The position numbers and the translations under genes were made by a program. From UBA6136 sp964344495 (lineage in GTDB: Bacteria > Pseudomonadota > Gammaproteobacteria > Methylococcales > Methylococcaceae), in the NCBI GenBank assembly GCA_964344495.1, contig CAYFNI010000004.1, positions 1 through 43,142 on the forward strand: a stretch of 43,142 nucleotides of DNA. The letters run 5' to 3'. Positions 24,559 through 33,174 of the stretch are shown here, piece after piece. Below the pieces are notes generated by a model, which saw only the letters and a list, made by a program, of their open reading frames with translations, was not told the origin of the DNA and did no database searches. Numbering within the stretch: position 1 is the first letter of the stretch; each line of letters begins with the position of its first letter.

Positions 24559-25437
24559 CTACAGCCAGTAGACAAAAATGAACAGACCCAGCCAGACCAC
24601 GTCGACAAAATGCCAGTACCAGGCTGCAGCCTCAAAGGCAAAATGGTGCTGACTGCTGAAATGGCCGCGCAGGCTTCTCAGCAACACCACGGTAAGCATG
24701 ATCGCGCCAATCGAGACGTGCAGACCATGGAAGCCGGTCAACATGAAGAAGGTTGAGCCATAAATCCCTGTCCCCAGGGTCAAACCCATTTCACTGTAGG
24801 CCTCGTGGTATTCAAACCCCTGCAACACAACGAACAGGAACCCGAGCACGACCGTCGCTGCAAGGCCTATGATCAGCTGGTTGCGATTATCCTTCAGCAA
24901 GCCCCAGTGGGCCCAGGTTACCGTCGCACCACTGGTCAATAGAATCAGGGTATTGATGGCCGGAATTCCCCACGCTGCCATGGGCTCGAACTCCCCTTCA
25001 TTGCCACCCAAATGCGCGGGACCGTTGGTGGGCCATACATTCTGGAACGCATCCCATAGATACTGGTGTGTCTCTACCCCCAGCTGTGACCCCTCGCCCC
25101 CCATCCATGGCAGGGCATAAACGCGGCTGTAAAAAAGAGCCCCAAAGAATGCGGCGAAGAAAAATACTTCGGAGGTAATGAACCAGATCATGCCCATCCG
25201 AAAGGAAACATCGACCTGGTGATTGTATAGCCCGCCCACACTCTCCCGAATGACCGCGCCAAACCAGATGAACATCATGTAGGCGACGATACCGCCACCG
25301 ATCCACATCATGGTCGAACCAATTTCGGAACCGTTCAGATAATTGGAGAACCCAGCAAGCAATACAAACAGGCCGATCGAACCAAGGATCGGCTGGGTTG
25401 CCTTGTGCGGGAGGTAATAAGAGCCATGTAAAGCCAT
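24559..25437 (-). CDS. ctaE: Cytochrome c oxidase subunit III
   Basis: Subunit III of the haem-copper oxidase is an inner-membrane protein that stabilises turnover and proton uptake. The 292-residue product has seven hydrophobic segments and conserved stretches such as FFAAFFGALFYSR, LTGFHGLHVSIGAIML and HHFAFEAAAWYWHFVDVVWLGLF. It starts at ATG 25437. It is the last gene of the oxidase cluster, 38 nt after ctaG, and ends at the shared terminator with hslO. No SURF1, ctaA or ctaB gene follows it here. Confidence 0.98.
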   Translation of the reverse strand: MALHGSYYLPHKATQPILGSIGLFVLLAGFSNYLNGSEIGSTMMWIGGGIVAYMMFIWFGAVIRESVGGLYNHQVDVSFRMGMIWFITSEVFFFAAFFGALFYSRVYALPWMGGEGSQLGVETHQYLWDAFQNVWPTNGPAHLGGNEGEFEPMAAWGIPAINTLILLTSGATVTWAHWGLLKDNRNQLIIGLAATVVLGFLFVVLQGFEYHEAYSEMGLTLGTGIYGSTFFMLTGFHGLHVSIGAIMLTVVLLRSLRGHFSSQHHFAFEAAAWYWHFVDVVWLGLFIFVYWL

Positions 25438-25475
25438 TTTAAGGAGTCCTCTGCTCAGTAGCTAAATTTGGGCGA

Positions 25476-26015
25476 TTATTGCTTGTCGCTGATATCGAAG
25501 AAGGTGTAAGAGAGGGTCACATCCCCCACCGTATCCGGCAGGGCCGGGTCTATCACGAAACGCACCGGCATCTCCCTTTCCTTGTGTGGTTCAAAGCGCT
25601 GCTCACTGAAGCAGAAGCATTCAGTTTTCTTCAGAAACTGCGTCGCCCATCCGGGTGCAATGCTCGGGATGGCGCGCCCCACAAGGGGTTGGGATGACTG
25701 GTTCAATCCGTAAAACCTGACTGTCTGATACTCGCCGGGATGGACCTTGAGTTTGGTTTTTTCCGCTCGAAATGCGAGCGGCATGCTGCCATTGACGGTT
25801 GTCACAAACTCGACCGTGACCCATCTGGTTTCATCCACCTTGAAGCCAGTTTCGGCTTGAGCCTCTGTTTTGACCTTGCCATTAAGGCCGGTCAGCTCAC
25901 AAAAGACGTCGTACAAGGGCACGAGAGCAAACCCAAACCCAAACATGGCAATGACCACCATGACCACCGGCCACACAACTTTGGCGTTCGAACGTCTAGA
26001 CGGTTGCTCACTCAT
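25476..26015 (-). CDS. ctaG: Cytochrome c oxidase copper chaperone CtaG/Cox11
   Basis: Cox11 delivers copper to the CuB site of subunit I. The 179-residue product has one N-terminal TM (about 14-34) and a periplasmic beta domain with the copper-binding pair C133/C135 in ECFCFSEQ, plus the conserved Cys39 in YDVFCELTG just after the membrane. It starts at ATG 26015, overlapping the stop of the tiny upstream ORF as ATGA, so their translation is probably coupled. Confidence 0.97.
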   Translation of the reverse strand: MSEQPSRRSNAKVVWPVVMVVIAMFGFGFALVPLYDVFCELTGLNGKVKTEAQAETGFKVDETRWVTVEFVTTVNGSMPLAFRAEKTKLKVHPGEYQTVRFYGLNQSSQPLVGRAIPSIAPGWATQFLKKTECFCFSEQRFEPHKEREMPVRFVIDPALPDTVGDVTLSYTFFDISDKQ

Positions 26016-26122
26016 GGCAGCCCGTGCCCAGACACGACATGGTAGATGGCATAAACGTACAGGCCGATGGCTACAGCCCCGATGACCAATGCCAAGACTC
26101 TGTTCTTCGTCTGCAGTCTCAT
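26012..26122 (-). CDS. Small single-TM protein, putative oxidase assembly factor
   Basis: This is a 36-residue ORF (MRLQTKNRVLALVIGAVAIGLYVYAIYHVVSGHGLP) consisting of a basic N-terminus, one membrane segment (about 9-28) and a short tail. It lies between ctaD and ctaG and overlaps ctaG by ATGA. Tiny one-TM proteins in this slot are known in beta- and gammaproteobacteria as cytochrome oxidase small assembly proteins. ATG 26122 is preferred because AAGG stands about seven bases upstream. The ATG at 26140 lacks one and sits inside a large palindrome. The function is inferred from position and size only. Confidence 0.65.
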   Translation of the reverse strand: MRLQTKNRVLALVIGAVAIGLYVYAIYHVVSGHGLP

Positions 26123-26137
26123 GTTTGACCTTGTCAC

Positions 26138-26167
26138 CATCCTGTGGCTATCGATAGCCACAGGATG
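26138..26167. repeat. Perfect 30-nt palindrome downstream of ctaD
   Basis: CATCCTGTGGCTATC is followed directly by its exact reverse complement, GATAGCCACAGGATG. It lies ten bases past the ctaD stop and before the small membrane ORF. In RNA it gives a hairpin of about 13 pairs with a tetraloop. No T-run follows on either strand. It may be an mRNA processing or stability element that separates ctaD from the assembly genes, or a protein-binding site. Confidence 0.8.
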
Positions 26168-26177
26168 CTTATCGCGA

Positions 26178-27764
26178 TCAGTGGATATCCGGCGCACTTT
26201 CCCAAGTATGGTATGGCGCGGGGGATGGCAGCTGCCACTCCAGCCCGTGATCGGCTGCACCTTCCCAGACTTCGTCGGTCACAGGCTCTCCCTCACCGCG
26301 AATACTTTGGATGACGATGTAACACAGGATCAGCTGAGAAAATCCAAACACGAAGGCCCCGACACTTGACCATGCGTTGAATTCGGCAAATTGCAGCGCA
26401 TAGTCCGGGATTCTGCGCGGCATTCCGGCAAGACCGAGGAAATGCTGCGGGAAAAAGCAGACATTGACCGAGATGACCGTCAACCAGAAATGCAGCTTGG
26501 CAAGACGTTCGTCGTACATACGCCCCGTCCACTTGGGGAGCCAGTAGAAGACGGCCGCAATGATTGCAAAGACGGCGCCTGAAACGAGGACGTAATGGAA
26601 ATGCGCCACAATGAAATACGTATCGTGATACTGCAAGTCAGCCGGAGAAATGGACATCATCAACCCGGTAAAGCCACCCATGGTGAACAACACGACAAAC
26701 GCAATGGCCCACAGCATCGGTGTCTCAAACGTGATAGCACCCTTCCACATGGTCGACAGCCAGTTGAAGACTTTGACCCCGGTCGGAACGGCAATCAGCA
26801 TCGTCGCATAGGTGAAATAGAGCTCACCTTCAACCGGCATGCCGACGGTGTACTGATGATGCGCCCAGACGATAAACGACAGGAAGCCGATCGAAGCTGT
26901 CGCATAAACCATTGAGCTGTAGCCGAACAAGGGCTTGCGGGAGAAGGTCGGTATGATCTGAGAAACAATTCCAAAAGACGGCAGGATCAGGACATAGACT
27001 TCAGGGTGACCAAAGAACCAGAACAAGTGCTGATAGAGCACCGGGTCACCACCGCCAGCCGCATTGAAGAAACTGGTACCGAAGAACTTGTCCGTGAGCA
27101 GCATGGTCACCGCACCCGCGAAGACCGGCATGATGGCGATCAAGAGGAACGCAGTTATCAACCACGTCCAGACGAACAGCGGCATCTTCATCAATGTCAT
27201 GCCCGGGGCGCGCATGTTGAGGATGGTCACGATAATGTTGATCGCTGCGAGAATGGACGAAATACCGAGGATGTGCACCGTAAAAATGGTGAACGGGAAA
27301 GCGGCACCGGTCTGCAACACCAGCGGTGGATACAGTGTCCACCCAGCGGCAGCTGCGCCACCCTCCATGAACAGGGTACTGACCAGCATGATCGCCGCAA
27401 AGGGCAGCAGCCAGAAACTCCAGTTATTGAGTCGCGGCAGCGCCATATCCGGGGCCCCGATCATCATTGGGATCATCCAGTTGGCCAGACCGGCAAACGC
27501 CGGCATCACGGCACCAAAGACCATGATCAGGGCATGCAGGGTGGTCATGGAGTTGAAGAACATCGGATCCACGAACTGCATGCCGGGCTCGAACAACTCG
27601 GCCCGAATGACCAGCGCCATCGCTCCGCCGACCATGAACATGACCAACGAAGTAATAAGGTAAAGCGTACCGATATCCTTGTGGTTAGTCGTCGTCACCC
27701 ACCTCATCAATCCCTTGGCGGGACCATGATCGTGGTGATCGTCATGAAGTGCCGTTACTGACAT
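26178..27764 (-). CDS. ctaD: Cytochrome c oxidase subunit I
   Basis: This is the catalytic subunit holding haem a and the haem a3-CuB site, where oxygen is reduced and protons pumped. The 528-residue product has twelve hydrophobic segments. It shows the haem a His in TTLHALIMVFG, WFFGHPEVYVLILP with the CuB His and the D-channel Glu, VWAHHQYTVGM with the two further CuB His, MLIAVPTGVKVFNW with the K-channel Lys, and VAHFHYVL with the haem His pair. The D-channel entry Asp and Asn are in GAPDMALPRLNNWSFW. All residues of an A1-type oxidase are thus present. The start is ATG 27764 after GAGGTG. Confidence 0.98.
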   Translation of the reverse strand: MSVTALHDDHHDHGPAKGLMRWVTTTNHKDIGTLYLITSLVMFMVGGAMALVIRAELFEPGMQFVDPMFFNSMTTLHALIMVFGAVMPAFAGLANWMIPMMIGAPDMALPRLNNWSFWLLPFAAIMLVSTLFMEGGAAAAGWTLYPPLVLQTGAAFPFTIFTVHILGISSILAAINIIVTILNMRAPGMTLMKMPLFVWTWLITAFLLIAIMPVFAGAVTMLLTDKFFGTSFFNAAGGGDPVLYQHLFWFFGHPEVYVLILPSFGIVSQIIPTFSRKPLFGYSSMVYATASIGFLSFIVWAHHQYTVGMPVEGELYFTYATMLIAVPTGVKVFNWLSTMWKGAITFETPMLWAIAFVVLFTMGGFTGLMMSISPADLQYHDTYFIVAHFHYVLVSGAVFAIIAAVFYWLPKWTGRMYDERLAKLHFWLTVISVNVCFFPQHFLGLAGMPRRIPDYALQFAEFNAWSSVGAFVFGFSQLILCYIVIQSIRGEGEPVTDEVWEGAADHGLEWQLPSPAPYHTWESAPDIH

Positions 27765-27791
27765 AGGAGTCACCTCTTCAAATGGGTTCGA

Positions 27792-29015
27792 TTATTCGTG
27801 TGACGCAACATCACTGGCTTGAACAACATCGCCAGTGCTATTGCCAAAAGCATTACGCTGGTACGTAACAACTGCTGCAATCTCCTCTGGCGTGAGGATG
27901 TTGCGGAAAGACGCCATCAAAGGCGGCTTGCCATTGAGCACCAACTTGACATGATCAGCAATCGGCCCGTTCACGACGGCGCTGTGTGCAATCGCGGGAA
28001 ACAGACCGGGAATGCCCTCGCCCTGCGCTTGATGGCAGTTCAGGCAATGGGATTCATAGACCTTCTGCCCCACCGCCATCAACTCGGCCTTGTCGGCCGC
28101 CGGTGCCGGGGGCGACACCGAAACAGCGGCAGGCGCTTCGGTGGTCGTCTCGGTTGCAGGTGCGGGACTGGCTTCGCTGTGGGTGGCAGTTGCAGGCGCC
28201 TCATCGTCTGAATCGTCAGCCTTGGCGGCCTTGCCAGCCTTCTGTTCAGCCAGCCACGCCAGATACTCCGCCTCGGTCTTGGCAATCACGACAATCGGCA
28301 TGAACCCATGATCGCGACCACACAGTTCCGTACACTGACCCCGGTAAATGCCGGGTTTTTCAACCTTGGCCCAGCCGTCGGTCACAAAGCCGGGGATCGT
28401 ATCCTTTTTCCAGCCCAAATCGGGTACCCACCACGAGTGGATCACATCTGCGCCGGTAAACAGAAAGCGAATTTTTTTGCCGACCGGAATGACCAGCGGA
28501 TGGTCCACATCCAGCAAGTAGTTATCAACCGTCGCTGGATTGATGCCGGAATTCAACTGACGGGCCCGGTTACTCTTGGCATCGAGTGTGCTGAAGAAAC
28601 TCACGCCCTCATCAAGGTAATCGTATTTCCACTTCCACTGGTACCCCGTAACCTTGATTGTCATGTCAGCGCCGGACACGTCATAAGTCTTGATCATGAC
28701 CTTGGTGGCCGGTATCGCCATGCCCAGCAGAATCAGGAACGGGATGACCGTCCACAGAATCTCGAGCTTGGTATTCTCATGGAACTGGGCGGGCACGACG
28801 CCCTTGGACTTGCGATGGTTGACCAGGGAGTAGACCAGCAAGCCATAGACCAGCACGCCAATCGCCACGCAGATCCAGAAGATCAGCATGTGCAGATCGT
28901 GGATATCCCGACTCAGCTCGGTTACACCTTCGGTCAGGTTGAGCGTATAGTCGGCAAACGCCTCACCGACGCTCATCATGCCCGCAACCGCCAGCAAAGT
29001 TCTTAATTTCTTCAC
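27792..29015 (-). CDS. ctaC: Cytochrome c oxidase subunit II with fused cytochrome c domain (caa3 type)
   Basis: Subunit II accepts electrons and passes them to subunit I. The 407-residue product has a signal peptide (about 1-21), two TM helices (about 43-65 and 85-107) and a CuA cupredoxin domain with H193, C228, E230, C232, H236 and M239. A low-complexity Ala/Pro/Thr/Glu linker (about 257-310) follows, then a cytochrome c domain with C324-x-x-C327-H328 and probable axial M367. The fusion makes this a caa3-type enzyme. The start is GTG 29015, preceded by AGAGGG. It leads the ctaC-ctaD-ctaG-ctaE cluster. Confidence 0.97.
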   Translation of the reverse strand: MKKLRTLLAVAGMMSVGEAFADYTLNLTEGVTELSRDIHDLHMLIFWICVAIGVLVYGLLVYSLVNHRKSKGVVPAQFHENTKLEILWTVIPFLILLGMAIPATKVMIKTYDVSGADMTIKVTGYQWKWKYDYLDEGVSFFSTLDAKSNRARQLNSGINPATVDNYLLDVDHPLVIPVGKKIRFLFTGADVIHSWWVPDLGWKKDTIPGFVTDGWAKVEKPGIYRGQCTELCGRDHGFMPIVVIAKTEAEYLAWLAEQKAGKAAKADDSDDEAPATATHSEASPAPATETTTEAPAAVSVSPPAPAADKAELMAVGQKVYESHCLNCHQAQGEGIPGLFPAIAHSAVVNGPIADHVKLVLNGKPPLMASFRNILTPEEIAAVVTYQRNAFGNSTGDVVQASDVASHE

Positions 29016-29062
29016 GGAACCCTCTCTACAATCGCAAAAATCACCGGCTGTCCCGCTTGGGA

Positions 29063-29536
29063 TCAGCGCAAAATCTTTTGAAGCTCGCTGAACAGCGACT
29101 CGCGCTCTGCCTCAGCCAGGAAATCACCCACCTCAACCTGCCTGCCGTGCGATCGCAAGGCGAGACGACTCGGGTACCCCCTGTGAACGGGCTGAATACG
29201 CTCCAGCGCTGTCCAGGTTCGCTGGAACCGATACACGTGCTCCGGCCCATGAACGCCGCGCTCAAGCAGAACCGTATGCTCACTGACGGTCAGCACTTCC
29301 TGCAAGGCGGCGGTCTTGAAGCTGTAGCGAAAAGCGTAGACCAGCAACAACCACTCTGCGCCTGTAAACGGCAACACAAGCCAGAGTCCGAATAGCCCAC
29401 AGGCGGCGGCGATCGCCACCATACTGACCCCCGCGAGACCGAGAAAAATCCATGCCTGCTGACGAGTCAGAGATCGGTTGGCGGTCAGGATGAAGGAAAT
29501 CTCACCACTCGCCGTGTCATACTGTGACTCGATCAT
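29063..29536 (-). CDS. DUF2244 family membrane protein
   Basis: This 157-residue protein has two close hydrophobic segments (about 28-48 and 51-70) and a soluble C-terminal half (about 75-157). It resembles the DUF2244 family, whose members often sit beside haem-copper oxidase genes. The preferred start is ATG 29536 (MIESQYDTASGE). A GTG 24 codons upstream is possible, but that segment is not family-like. It lies 47 nt before ctaC on the same strand. No function is known, and a link to oxidase expression or assembly is only contextual. Confidence 0.75.
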   Translation of the reverse strand: MIESQYDTASGEISFILTANRSLTRQQAWIFLGLAGVSMVAIAAACGLFGLWLVLPFTGAEWLLLVYAFRYSFKTAALQEVLTVSEHTVLLERGVHGPEHVYRFQRTWTALERIQPVHRGYPSRLALRSHGRQVEVGDFLAEAERESLFSELQKILR

Positions 29537-29649
29537 GGCCACCCACACTCTCGGAACCCACACAACCCCCGACGGGAGGGCCGGTTCGAATGCATGCGCC
29601 CGAATCACCGATCGGCTTTCAGACCCCCTACTACGCCTGCAATCCTAGC

Positions 29650-30375
29650 TTAAGGCCGCATCAGGCGCAAGATTTCATCACATTTGAAAAGGTCTTTCGG
29701 ATCGCTCAGGGGCCCCTCTGCCAGAGGTCGGTATCCAAGCACAGCCAGCGGCGGCAGCGCCAACCGATCCGTCAACGTAGCGACGATCTGCTCAGCCTCA
29801 TCGACACCGTCGGACGGCGTATTGGCGATCCATCCGCCGAAACGCAGACCCGAATGCCGGATGGACTCCGCGGTCAGACAGGCGTGATTGATACAGCCCA
29901 ATCGCAATCCCACCACCATCAAGACGGGAAGCCCCAGTCGCCCCGCGAGCGAAGCCATATCCTCATCCTGATTCAGCGGCACTCGCCAGCCGCCGGCCCC
30001 TTCCACCACAACGCAATCCGCATGGGCGGACAACTGCCGAAAACAAACTTCCACCCGACCAAGCTCAATCTCCACGCCGGCCTGCGCGGCCGCCAAATGC
30101 GGGGCGATCGGCGGGCCAAACACGAACGGATTGACCCATTCGTAAGGCATCTTGACCGAAGCCGCCTGCATAAGTGCCAACGCATCCGCATTGACCAGTC
30201 GTCCATCCTGCCATTGCGCACCGGAAGCCACCGGCTTCATGCCGACGACCCGCCTTCCAGCCGCCGCCAGCGCTTCGAGCAACCGGACGCTGACGTAAGT
30301 CTTGCCAACGTCCGTATCCGTCCCGGTCACAAACCATCCACAGCCACTCAATCCTGACCCTCCGGCTTGCGACAT
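29650..30375 (-). CDS. bioD: Dethiobiotin synthetase
   Basis: BioD closes the ureido ring of dethiobiotin from 7,8-diaminononanoate, CO2 and ATP. The 241-residue product has the P-loop GTDTDVGKTYV near 18-28, MKPVASG, the VEGAGGWRVPL motif and the nucleotide-binding ANTP. Its ATG at 30375 lies inside the end of bioC, a 28-nt overlap that implies tight co-translation. It is the last gene of the biotin operon. The preceding step needs BioA, which is absent from this window. Confidence 0.96.
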   Translation of the reverse strand: MSQAGGSGLSGCGWFVTGTDTDVGKTYVSVRLLEALAAAGRRVVGMKPVASGAQWQDGRLVNADALALMQAASVKMPYEWVNPFVFGPPIAPHLAAAQAGVEIELGRVEVCFRQLSAHADCVVVEGAGGWRVPLNQDEDMASLAGRLGLPVLMVVGLRLGCINHACLTAESIRHSGLRFGGWIANTPSDGVDEAEQIVATLTDRLALPPLAVLGYRPLAEGPLSDPKDLFKCDEILRLMRP

Positions 30376-31151
30376 CGGCCCACGAAGATCTCAAAGCTTG
30401 CCTCAATCCCCTCCCCCGCAGCGGGATATGCCGCCAGCATGCGCCGAAAAACGCCCTTCCCGGTCAGATGCCGCGGACGCTGTTCGGTCAGATTGTGCGC
30501 ACCCAACCCTTTCAACTCTCGCATCAGCGCGCCGACATCGGGATATCCCAAAACCCGTCGCTCGGCATGCAAGTCCAGTGCGTCGAAACCCAGATGATCA
30601 AGCACCGCTCGCAACTCGCCCGCACCGGCAAAGTCGTTCACGTGACTGAAATGATCAGCCGCCCGCCAGGCCTGCCGCAGCTCGCTCAGCGTGTGCGGCC
30701 CGAACGTACTGAACAGCAACGCGCCACCGGGCCGCAAGACGCGCAGAAACTCGCCGAACACCTCCATGGGTCGGGTGCACCATTGAATCGCGAGATTTGA
30801 GAAAACCAGATCCACCGACCCGCTCGCTAGCGGCAAGCTCTCGGCATCGCCAACCACGCAAGGCCCTGAAAAGCGCTGACGGGCACACTGCAGCATGCCT
30901 TCCGCAATATCGACCGCCACCACCTGAGCATGAGGGTACCGATCGGCCAATACCCGAGAGAAAAAACCGGTGCCGGCCCCCACATCCAGGAGGCATCCGG
31001 TGCACTCATCCGCAATGGCGGCCAACAAGCCCCGCCCGACAGCGCGCTGCAAATCCGCCACGGCATCGTACCCCTCGGCGGCCCGACCGAAGGATTGCGC
31101 CACCAGACGCTTGGAATACCCCGAGACCGACGCAGTCTCTGCGACCCTCAC
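30348..31151 (-). CDS. bioC: Malonyl-ACP O-methyltransferase
   Basis: BioC methylates malonyl-ACP so that the fatty acid machinery can extend it to the pimeloyl moiety of biotin. The 267-residue product has the BioC start SKRLVAQSFGRAAEGYDAVADLQ, the SAM motif LLDVGAGTGFFSR, and SNLAIQWC with FSTFGPHTLSELRQAW, typical of BioC. The start is GTG 31151, which overlaps the bioH stop as GTGA and has AGGAGG upstream. A GTG eight codons earlier is less likely. It completes the entry into the pathway together with BioH. Confidence 0.93.
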   Translation of the reverse strand: MRVAETASVSGYSKRLVAQSFGRAAEGYDAVADLQRAVGRGLLAAIADECTGCLLDVGAGTGFFSRVLADRYPHAQVVAVDIAEGMLQCARQRFSGPCVVGDAESLPLASGSVDLVFSNLAIQWCTRPMEVFGEFLRVLRPGGALLFSTFGPHTLSELRQAWRAADHFSHVNDFAGAGELRAVLDHLGFDALDLHAERRVLGYPDVGALMRELKGLGAHNLTEQRPRHLTGKGVFRRMLAAYPAAGEGIEASFEIFVGRCRKPEGQD

Positions 31152-31960
31152 CCTGCTCCCTCCTGATGGCAACACACGCCCTCCAAAAAAGCCTCAACCC
31201 GGCAGACCGTTTCCTGCGGATGGGTGAAAAACGGCAGATGCGCCGCTCCGGACACGGTATGCACCGCCATGTCCGGCTTCAATTCGTGCAGATTCGCCTG
31301 CAAAGCCGCTGGAACCAATCGGTCACGCTCACCCAGCAAGGTCAACGTCGGGCCCGAATAGGCCGCCAAGGCCGAACGTAAATCCTCATTCAGCAACAAC
31401 TGGAGCCCCCCGCGCAGCGCTACCGGATCGGCCGGCGGCGCCTCGTCGAGGCGCGTTTGCAGCGTACGCGCCAAATCCTTGGCCTGCGCCTGCCCGAAGG
31501 TTTGCAGGCCGATGAACCGGCGCAGCGTTGCGGCACGATCCTCCTCAAGATGGCCCGCCATCTGCCGCAAGACTTCGGCATCGACCCCCGGCCAGTCGGC
31601 GCTACGCGTAAACCTCGGCGTCCCCGCCATCAGGATCAGTCCGCTCACGCGCCGTGGCGCGCGCTCCGCAGCAGCCAGCGCCAACAGGCCGCCCAGCGAC
31701 CACCCCAGCCAACAGGCCCGCTCCGGAACGACCGCCATCAGCGCATCGAGAAGACTGTCGAGCGCATAGTCAGACCGGGGCTCGCTTCGGCCATGCCCCG
31801 GCAAATCCACCAGAGTCACACGGCAACGGCTGGCCAGCCGTTGTGCGAAGTCCAGCATCAGGCCGCCGTGCATCGCCCAGCCGTGCAACATCACCAGTGC
31901 CGGCCCCTCGCCCAACGTGTGCGTGAAGATCGCCGATCTAGCGGCGTTGGCCACCGTCAT
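31148..31960 (-). CDS. bioH: Pimeloyl-ACP methyl ester carboxylesterase
   Basis: BioH removes the methyl group that BioC added, releasing pimeloyl-ACP for BioF. It is an alpha/beta hydrolase of 270 residues with the oxyanion segment LHGWAMHGG near 25-33, the nucleophile Ser88 in GWSLGG, the acid in GERDRLVP and the catalytic His in SGAAHLPFF. The start ATG 31960 overlaps the bioF stop (TGATG). Position within the bio operon makes BioH more likely than another esterase. Confidence 0.95.
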   Translation of the reverse strand: MTVANAARSAIFTHTLGEGPALVMLHGWAMHGGLMLDFAQRLASRCRVTLVDLPGHGRSEPRSDYALDSLLDALMAVVPERACWLGWSLGGLLALAAAERAPRRVSGLILMAGTPRFTRSADWPGVDAEVLRQMAGHLEEDRAATLRRFIGLQTFGQAQAKDLARTLQTRLDEAPPADPVALRGGLQLLLNEDLRSALAAYSGPTLTLLGERDRLVPAALQANLHELKPDMAVHTVSGAAHLPFFTHPQETVCRVEAFLEGVCCHQEGAG

Positions 31961-33174
31961 CAGGACGTCCTCCGCGGGAGATCCAGCCCGGCCAGCGCCG
32001 CCAGCAAGCCATCGACTTGCGCCTCGCTGTGCGTGGCCGTGAGCGTGACACGTAACCGGGCCGTGCCTGCAGGCACCGTTGGCGGGCGGATGGCGCCCAC
32101 CCAGAATCCGGCCGCCTGCAAGCCGGCACTGGCCCGCACGGCCGCCTGATTATCGCCGATCAAAAGCGGCTGAATCGGCGTACTGGACGGCATCAGCGCC
32201 AGGCCCAACTGTTCCGCGCCTGACCGGAACCGTTGGATCAGCTCCGCCAGCCTGTCCCGACGCCAGCCCTCGGCGCGCACGAGATCGACGGCGGTGCGGG
32301 TTGCAGCCGCGATGGCCGGCGGCAGGGCGGTCGTAAAGAGATAGGTGCGGGCCCGCTGGATGAGGTATTCGATCATGTCCTCGCCGCCTGCGACAAACGC
32401 ACCAAAAGTGCCAAACGCCTTGCCCAATGTACCAACCAGAATCGGCACCTGCGCCGTCGACAGCCCCGCGACTTCGACCACTCCGCCGCCGGTCGCGCCG
32501 ATGACGCCCAGCCCATGAGCATCGTCGATCATCAGCCAGGCACCGTGCGCATCGGCCCGTTCGGCCAGCGCCGCCACCGGAGCCAGATCCCCATCCATGC
32601 TGAACACCCCGTCACTCACCAGCAGGGTCGAACCGGATCGTGCCGAGGCCAGCCGCGCATCAAGCGCGGCGACATCCACATGCGGATAGCGCAGGAAACG
32701 GGCGCCAGACAGACGCGCCCCGTCAACCAGCGAGGCATGATTGAGGCGATCGGCGAACAGCATGTCCCCGCGCCCGAGCAGCGCGGTGATCACCCCCATG
32801 TTGGCCATGTAGCCGGTTGAAAACAGAATGGCCCGCGGACGACCGGTGAACTCGGCCAGAGCCTCCTCCAGTGCGTGATGCGCACCGCTGTGACCACTGA
32901 CCAGATGCGCCGCTCCCGCACCGACACCCCAGCGTCCTGCACCCGTCTGCAACGCAGCCACCACACGGGGATCGCTGGCGAGTCCGAGGTAATCGTTGCT
33001 GCAGAAATTGACCAAGGTCTGCCCGTCGACCTGAACCACCGCCTGCTGCGGTGAATTCAGCCGGCGGCGACTGCGAGACAGCCCCTGCCGGTCGATCTCC
33101 GCCAGACGCGCCTGCAGCCAGGCGTCCCGAGTCATCCGGGCGGCGGGTTCCAGCGACACACCGGCGCAATTCAC
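31960..33174 (-). CDS. bioF: 8-amino-7-oxononanoate synthase
   Basis: BioF condenses pimeloyl-ACP with L-alanine, using PLP, to form KAPA. The product has NFCSNDYLGLASDP, SGHSGAHHALEEALAEF, MIDDAHGLGVIG, the PLP lysine in GTLGKAFGTFGAF and AIRPPTVPAGTARLRVTL, all diagnostic. A GTG at 33174 overlaps the bioB stop as GTGA and gives 404 residues. The ATG at 33135 gives 391 residues, which matches the usual length better. Neither has a strong ribosome site. The coordinates use the coupled GTG. Confidence 0.95.
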   Translation of the reverse strand: MNCAGVSLEPAARMTRDAWLQARLAEIDRQGLSRSRRRLNSPQQAVVQVDGQTLVNFCSNDYLGLASDPRVVAALQTGAGRWGVGAGAAHLVSGHSGAHHALEEALAEFTGRPRAILFSTGYMANMGVITALLGRGDMLFADRLNHASLVDGARLSGARFLRYPHVDVAALDARLASARSGSTLLVSDGVFSMDGDLAPVAALAERADAHGAWLMIDDAHGLGVIGATGGGVVEVAGLSTAQVPILVGTLGKAFGTFGAFVAGGEDMIEYLIQRARTYLFTTALPPAIAAATRTAVDLVRAEGWRRDRLAELIQRFRSGAEQLGLALMPSSTPIQPLLIGDNQAAVRASAGLQAAGFWVGAIRPPTVPAGTARLRVTLTATHSEAQVDGLLAALAGLDLPRRTS

